DNA of 8,962 nucleotides, from positions 1-8,962 of the forward strand of contig JACMPN010000662.1 in assembly GCA_014377495.1 (NCBI GenBank), in the 5' to 3' direction. Source of the DNA: Candidatus Sericytochromatia bacterium (lineage in GTDB: Bacteria > Cyanobacteriota > Sericytochromatia > JACMPN01). The translations under genes and the position numbers were made by a program. How positions within the stretch are numbered: the stretch's first letter is position 1; each line of letters starts with the position of its first letter. The notes under the pieces were generated by a model, which was given only the letters and a program-made list of their open reading frames with translations, did not search any database and had not been told where the DNA came from. This document shows positions 6,783-8,962 of the stretch, piece after piece.

Positions 6783-7502
6783 ATGCGTATTATCACCGCC
6801 GCCCTCATTCTCTCCAGCCTGTTGGGCTTCGGCTGCACCAGTGCCACCCCCACCGGCGCTTCCGGCAGCGGCAAGACCTCCGGCACGATGGTTGTGCCCC
6901 GTGAGACGGATCCGGCGGTCGCCATGGCGCCGATGTCCTTTCTGCAGCTCGCCCGTGGCTATATGGTCGGTTTGCCGGCGCTGGCCGGGACGCTCGACGC
7001 CAGCGTGGTAGCTCAGTTCCAGGCGAGTGTCGACGGCCGGGCCGCCGCCTGCACCTGGGACAGGATCGAAACCACTTCGGGCGAGACCCGGGCCCGGTTC
7101 ACCTTCACGAACCCCTCGTCGGCCAACAATGCCGAAGTGATTTTCCGCAGCCCCAGTGGCTCAATCAAGCTGGCCACCCTGGTGGACCGCATGGACGCCA
7201 ATGCCAACGCCGATCTCGCCACCGAAGTCAGTGCCCGTTCGACGGGGGCCTTGCTGGTTGTCCGGGCGATGGCCGCCTCCAACGGCGGCAAGCCGATCAA
7301 GTCCTACACGACAGCCGAGTTTCAAGCCGTGCACAATAGCCCCCGGACGGTCGAAGTTGAAACCAGCCTGCGGGCGGCTTTTTCAGCTTCCGGCAACAAG
7401 GGCCAGGACACCTGGAAATTGCCCCCGGTCGTGGCGGTGACGACGTCTGTGGCGTCCGACCTCGGTGTCAGCCTCAAGCTCGGTGCCAACATCACACTGT
7501 AA
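6783..7502 (+). CDS. Unrecognised small exported protein, possible lipoprotein
   Basis: I do not recognise this 239-residue product. It starts with an export signal: MRIITAALILSSLLGFGC, followed by the Thr/Ser/Gly/Pro-rich linker TSATPTGASGSGKTSG. C18 could be the lipid-modified cysteine of a type II signal. The box LGFGC is imperfect, since Gly rather than Leu/Val/Ile sits at -3, so plain Sec export or a degenerate lipobox are both open. The remainder (about 40-239) is soluble, rich in Ala, Ser, Thr and Val, with one further Cys (AAACTWDR) and a strand-like C-terminus VSLKLGANITL. ATG 6783 is chosen because GAGGAA (6771-6776) lies 6 bases upstream and the signal peptide begins there; the frame is open further upstream to 6627 without a ribosome site. 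It stands alone, with its own promoter and a strong hairpin after it. No enzymatic motif is visible. Confidence 0.75.
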   Translation: MRIITAALILSSLLGFGCTSATPTGASGSGKTSGTMVVPRETDPAVAMAPMSFLQLARGYMVGLPALAGTLDASVVAQFQASVDGRAAACTWDRIETTSGETRARFTFTNPSSANNAEVIFRSPSGSIKLATLVDRMDANANADLATEVSARSTGALLVVRAMAASNGGKPIKSYTTAEFQAVHNSPRTVEVETSLRAAFSASGNKGQDTWKLPPVVAVTTSVASDLGVSLKLGANITL

Positions 7503-7514
7503 GCACCGGTCCGG

Positions 7515-7550
7515 GCGGCCGCAGACGCAATTCGTTGTGTCTGCGGCCGC
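7515..7550 (+). terminator. 16-bp TTCG-capped hairpin after the 6783 gene
   Basis: Arms 7515-7530 and 7535-7550 pair over 16 positions (15 Watson-Crick, one G-U at 7527/7538) around the loop TTCG. UUCG is a known stabilising RNA tetraloop, though the closing pair here is A-U rather than the optimal C-G. The hairpin starts 12 bases after the stop at 7502. No T-run follows directly; the first TTTT is at 7578-7581. A second tiny hairpin with the same loop (GCC-TTCG-GGC, 7555-7564) follows. It likely ends transcription or protects the mRNA 3' end, but it is not a textbook rho-independent terminator. Each arm contains the palindrome GCGGCCGC. Confidence 0.55.
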
Positions 7551-7643
7551 AGATGCCTTCGGGCCCGGCTCCTCCGCTTTTATCCTCCCGACCTGGCCAG
7601 GCCGCCACGCCGTGCCGGGCAGGCCGACAATCCGCTGACAGGC

Positions 7644-7673
7644 TTGGGATTCATGAGGGAAGTCGGGTACAAT
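7644..7673 (+). promoter_or_regulatory. Sigma70-type promoter for the 7704 gene
   Basis: TTGGGA (7644-7649) and TACAAT (7668-7673) are separated by 18 bases. They match consensus at 4 of 6 and 5 of 6 positions. The predicted start near 7680 leaves a leader of about 24 bases with AGGAG (7692-7696) before ATG 7704. The 7503-7703 gap otherwise contains only the TTCG hairpins and a GC-rich stretch. Confidence 0.55.
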
Positions 7674-7703
7674 TAAAGTATTTTGCTGGACAGGAGATTC
7701 GTG

Positions 7704-8408
7704 ATGTCAACCGAGGATGAAGCCCTTCACACAGACTATATGGCACGGCGTAACGCAACTGCGGCGGCCCGGGCTCAAAGTCGGGCAGCCGGTGAAGTCC
7801 CCTCGCACGGAGTCTTTTACTTCGTGGATGGCGTGATCTATGCCCATCCGGAGTCGATCAAGTCCGGGGTTAAAGCCGACGACATCATGAGCTCGGTTTT
7901 TGATCACTTTACCTTCTGGCATCAGTTGTCGCGGTCAATCCCAGCCTTGATACCGGCCCACGCCGATTTGCAAAACTACTACCCGGCCTTCCCTCGGGGC
8001 CGGGTGATCTACAACTGGCGGACAGACACGTTCAAGGTCTCGTTGTCCCCCGAAATCCCGGAAGAAACCTATCCGGAGATCACCGCCAAGTTTGGCTTGC
8101 AGAAGTATCAAAGCACGTTGCAGTTTGACGTGACCGAAACGCTCTATGCGCGCTCCAACGATGATATCGATGCCTTGGGTTACCTCCTCGCCACCCACGG
8201 CATCGCCAACATCTCCGGTCGGGAAACGAGCGCCCGACGGGGTGATGATGACTGCAAAAAGGTCCTGGATGCGGCCTTGCTGCGCCTCAAAAAAGAGGCG
8301 GCCCGTCGGTCGGCAACCTCTGCCCAGGCGAGTCTCATCCGGTTGGCACCCGGCGAATTGGTGCACCCCAGCGCCATCACGTCGGAAAAAGAGACCGAGA
8401 CGCCGTAA
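7704..8408 (+). CDS. Unrecognised soluble protein, 234 residues
   Basis: I do not recognise this protein and assign no function. There is no signal peptide or membrane segment, so it is probably cytoplasmic. An Ala/Arg-rich charged N-terminus (1-32) leads to a compact-looking core: HGVFYFVDGVIYAHPES (35-51), a helical DDIMSSVFDHFTFWHQL segment (59-75), then YYPAFPRGRVIYNWRTDTFKVSLSP (92-116), a strand pair with a conserved-looking PRGRVIY turn. Next is ITAKFGL (126-132) and a likely short helical region around 150-165. The tail (about 180-234) is charged and low in hydrophobics, with a helix around 184-202 (KKVLDAALLRLKKEAARR), and looks partly disordered. ATG 7704 is preferred: AGGAG lies 7 bases upstream and the promoter is 30 bases away. 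GTG 7701 and TTG 7683 are possible but poorer. The gene is monocistronic, with its own promoter and a hairpin 5 bases past the stop. Confidence 0.8.
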   Translation: MSTEDEALHTDYMARRNATAAARAQSRAAGEVPSHGVFYFVDGVIYAHPESIKSGVKADDIMSSVFDHFTFWHQLSRSIPALIPAHADLQNYYPAFPRGRVIYNWRTDTFKVSLSPEIPEETYPEITAKFGLQKYQSTLQFDVTETLYARSNDDIDALGYLLATHGIANISGRETSARRGDDDCKKVLDAALLRLKKEAARRSATSAQASLIRLAPGELVHPSAITSEKETETP

Positions 8409-8413
8409 CTGGG

Positions 8414-8434
8414 GGCCGTCGGTTCACGACGGCC
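8414..8434 (+). terminator. Hairpin just after the 7704 gene
   Basis: GGCCGTCG (8414-8421) pairs with CGACGGCC (8427-8434) over 8 bp around a 5-base loop, starting 5 bases past the stop. The following bases are ACTCTCCC rather than a T-run, so termination would be non-canonical or rho-assisted. Together with the hairpin at 7515, it suggests that genes here commonly end in stem-loops without U tracts. Confidence 0.4.
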
Positions 8435-8471
8435 ACTCTCCCGTCTCCGACGCGCAGATTTGGGCCATCAG

Positions 8472-8532
8472 GGCGCTGTATGGCCAATCCGTCGCCGGCC
8501 CTGGCGGCGCCGCATGGCCAATCCGTCGCCGG
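8472..8532. repeat. Two-copy direct repeat, 34-base period
   Basis: An identical 19-base unit, beginning ATGGCCAATCC and ending GTCGCCGG, occurs at 8480-8498 and 8514-8532. With two mismatches the match extends left to 27 bases (8472-8498 and 8506-8532). The copies are 34 bases apart. They are in the 285-base gap between the 7704 and 8694 genes. The remainder of that gap also shows a 12-base palindrome CCGAGGCCTCGG (8545-8556) and a short T-run (8614-8618), but no gene or clear promoter. The repeat looks like a local duplication; two copies are far too few for a CRISPR. Confidence 0.6.
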
Positions 8533-8693
8533 TGCAGTCGCTCGCCGAGGCCTCGGTGCGGCGAATTGCCAGTATGCCAAGGGCCCAAGCGGCGATTCGG
8601 TGCGACTCGGACGTTTTTCCCTGCCAAGTCATGCATGCCTGACAATCCGGGCAGAAATCCGTTGCCATTGCGACCCGGAAAGGGATTCCGATC

Positions 8694-8962
8694 ATGAAAG
8701 CACTGCCCAAGACCCCCGTCCCGGTAGCGGACAACGCAACAGCCCTAATCGCCTTTCAACTGCTGGCGCCGAACAACGCAACGGTTATGTTGATGGGCTC
8801 ATTCAACGCTTGGCAGGAACTGCCAATGGCCAAGGGTGCCGACGGTTATTTCCGGGTGACCGTCCCTTTGGTGGATGGCGCCCATCAGTACAAGTTTCGG
8901 CTGCAGAGCCAGAGCTGGTTCTTTACACCTGGCGAATGGGTGGAAATCACTGATCCGTATGC
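8694..8962 (+). CDS. N-terminal CBM48/E-set domain of an alpha-glucan-active protein (partial)
   Basis: The first 89 residues are visible and the gene runs off the right end. Residues about 16-75 form a CBM48-type Ig-like domain: FQLLAPNNATVMLMGSFNAW (21-40) carries the GxFNxW signature, followed by LPMAKGADGYFRVTVPL (43-59) and GAHQYKFRL (62-70), the usual HxYKF strand. WVEITDPYA (82-90, the last codon cut but alanine whatever its third base) resembles the end of this domain in GH13 enzymes such as branching enzymes, where the catalytic barrel comes next. Such domains bind glycogen, starch or maltooligosaccharides. Whether a catalytic domain follows or this is a stand-alone binding protein cannot be seen. 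The start is ATG 8694 with AAAGGGA (8679-8685) 8 bases upstream. There is no signal peptide, so it should be cytoplasmic. Its relation to the importer operon is unknown; several unrelated genes lie between them. Confidence 0.78.
   Translation, partial: MKALPKTPVPVADNATALIAFQLLAPNNATVMLMGSFNAWQELPMAKGADGYFRVTVPLVDGAHQYKFRLQSQSWFFTPGEWVEITDPY

Noticed and set aside
8472..8532. Direct repeats considered as a CRISPR array
   Set aside because: Only two copies, a 7-15 base interval between them, and no cas genes. A simple local duplication explains it.

Overview
The window is GC-rich bacterial DNA (roughly 60% G+C by eye) with compact genes, mixed ATG/GTG starts and sigma70-like promoters. The solute-binding protein has a Sec-type signal peptide with no lipobox cysteine at the cleavage point, and a separate putative lipoprotein is present. 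Both facts suggest a diderm (Gram-negative-type) heterotroph that lives on glycans. I cannot assign the phylum; Planctomycetota, Armatimonadota or a relative would fit, but that is only an impression.

Left part (79-6035) is a carbohydrate-use locus. A cytoplasmic family 2 glycoside hydrolase reads leftward. Divergently from it reads a three-gene CUT1-type ABC importer operon: a family 1 solute-binding protein, a MalF/UgpA-type permease (4-base GTGA overlap with the gene before it) and a MalG/UgpE-type permease (12-base gap). No ATPase gene is present, so the importer must borrow one encoded elsewhere. The simplest model is import of an oligosaccharide followed by cytoplasmic cleavage by the GH2 enzyme. 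The substrate cannot be read from the sequence.

Middle part (6061-7550): a leftward DCC-family (DUF393) thiol-disulfide oxidoreductase-like gene converges on the importer operon. It is divergent from an unrecognised small exported protein or lipoprotein. That gene has a good TTGCAC-N17-TATAAC promoter whose -10 box lies at the exact centre of a 36-base dyad, and it is followed by a 16-bp hairpin capped by a TTCG tetraloop.

Right part (7551-8962): an unrecognised 234-residue soluble protein has its own promoter (TTGGGA-N18-TACAAT) and a hairpin just after its stop. Next comes a 285-base gap with a 34-base-period direct repeat. The window ends in the 5' part of a gene whose product begins with a CBM48/E-set domain, as in GH13 alpha-glucan enzymes.

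I see no CRISPR array, tRNA, rRNA, transposase, phage gene or recognisable defence system. The most unusual items are the promoter-centred dyad, the shared element in the -35 regions of the two orphan genes, the TTCG hairpin, and the two orphan proteins. None of them amounts to a demonstrated new system.
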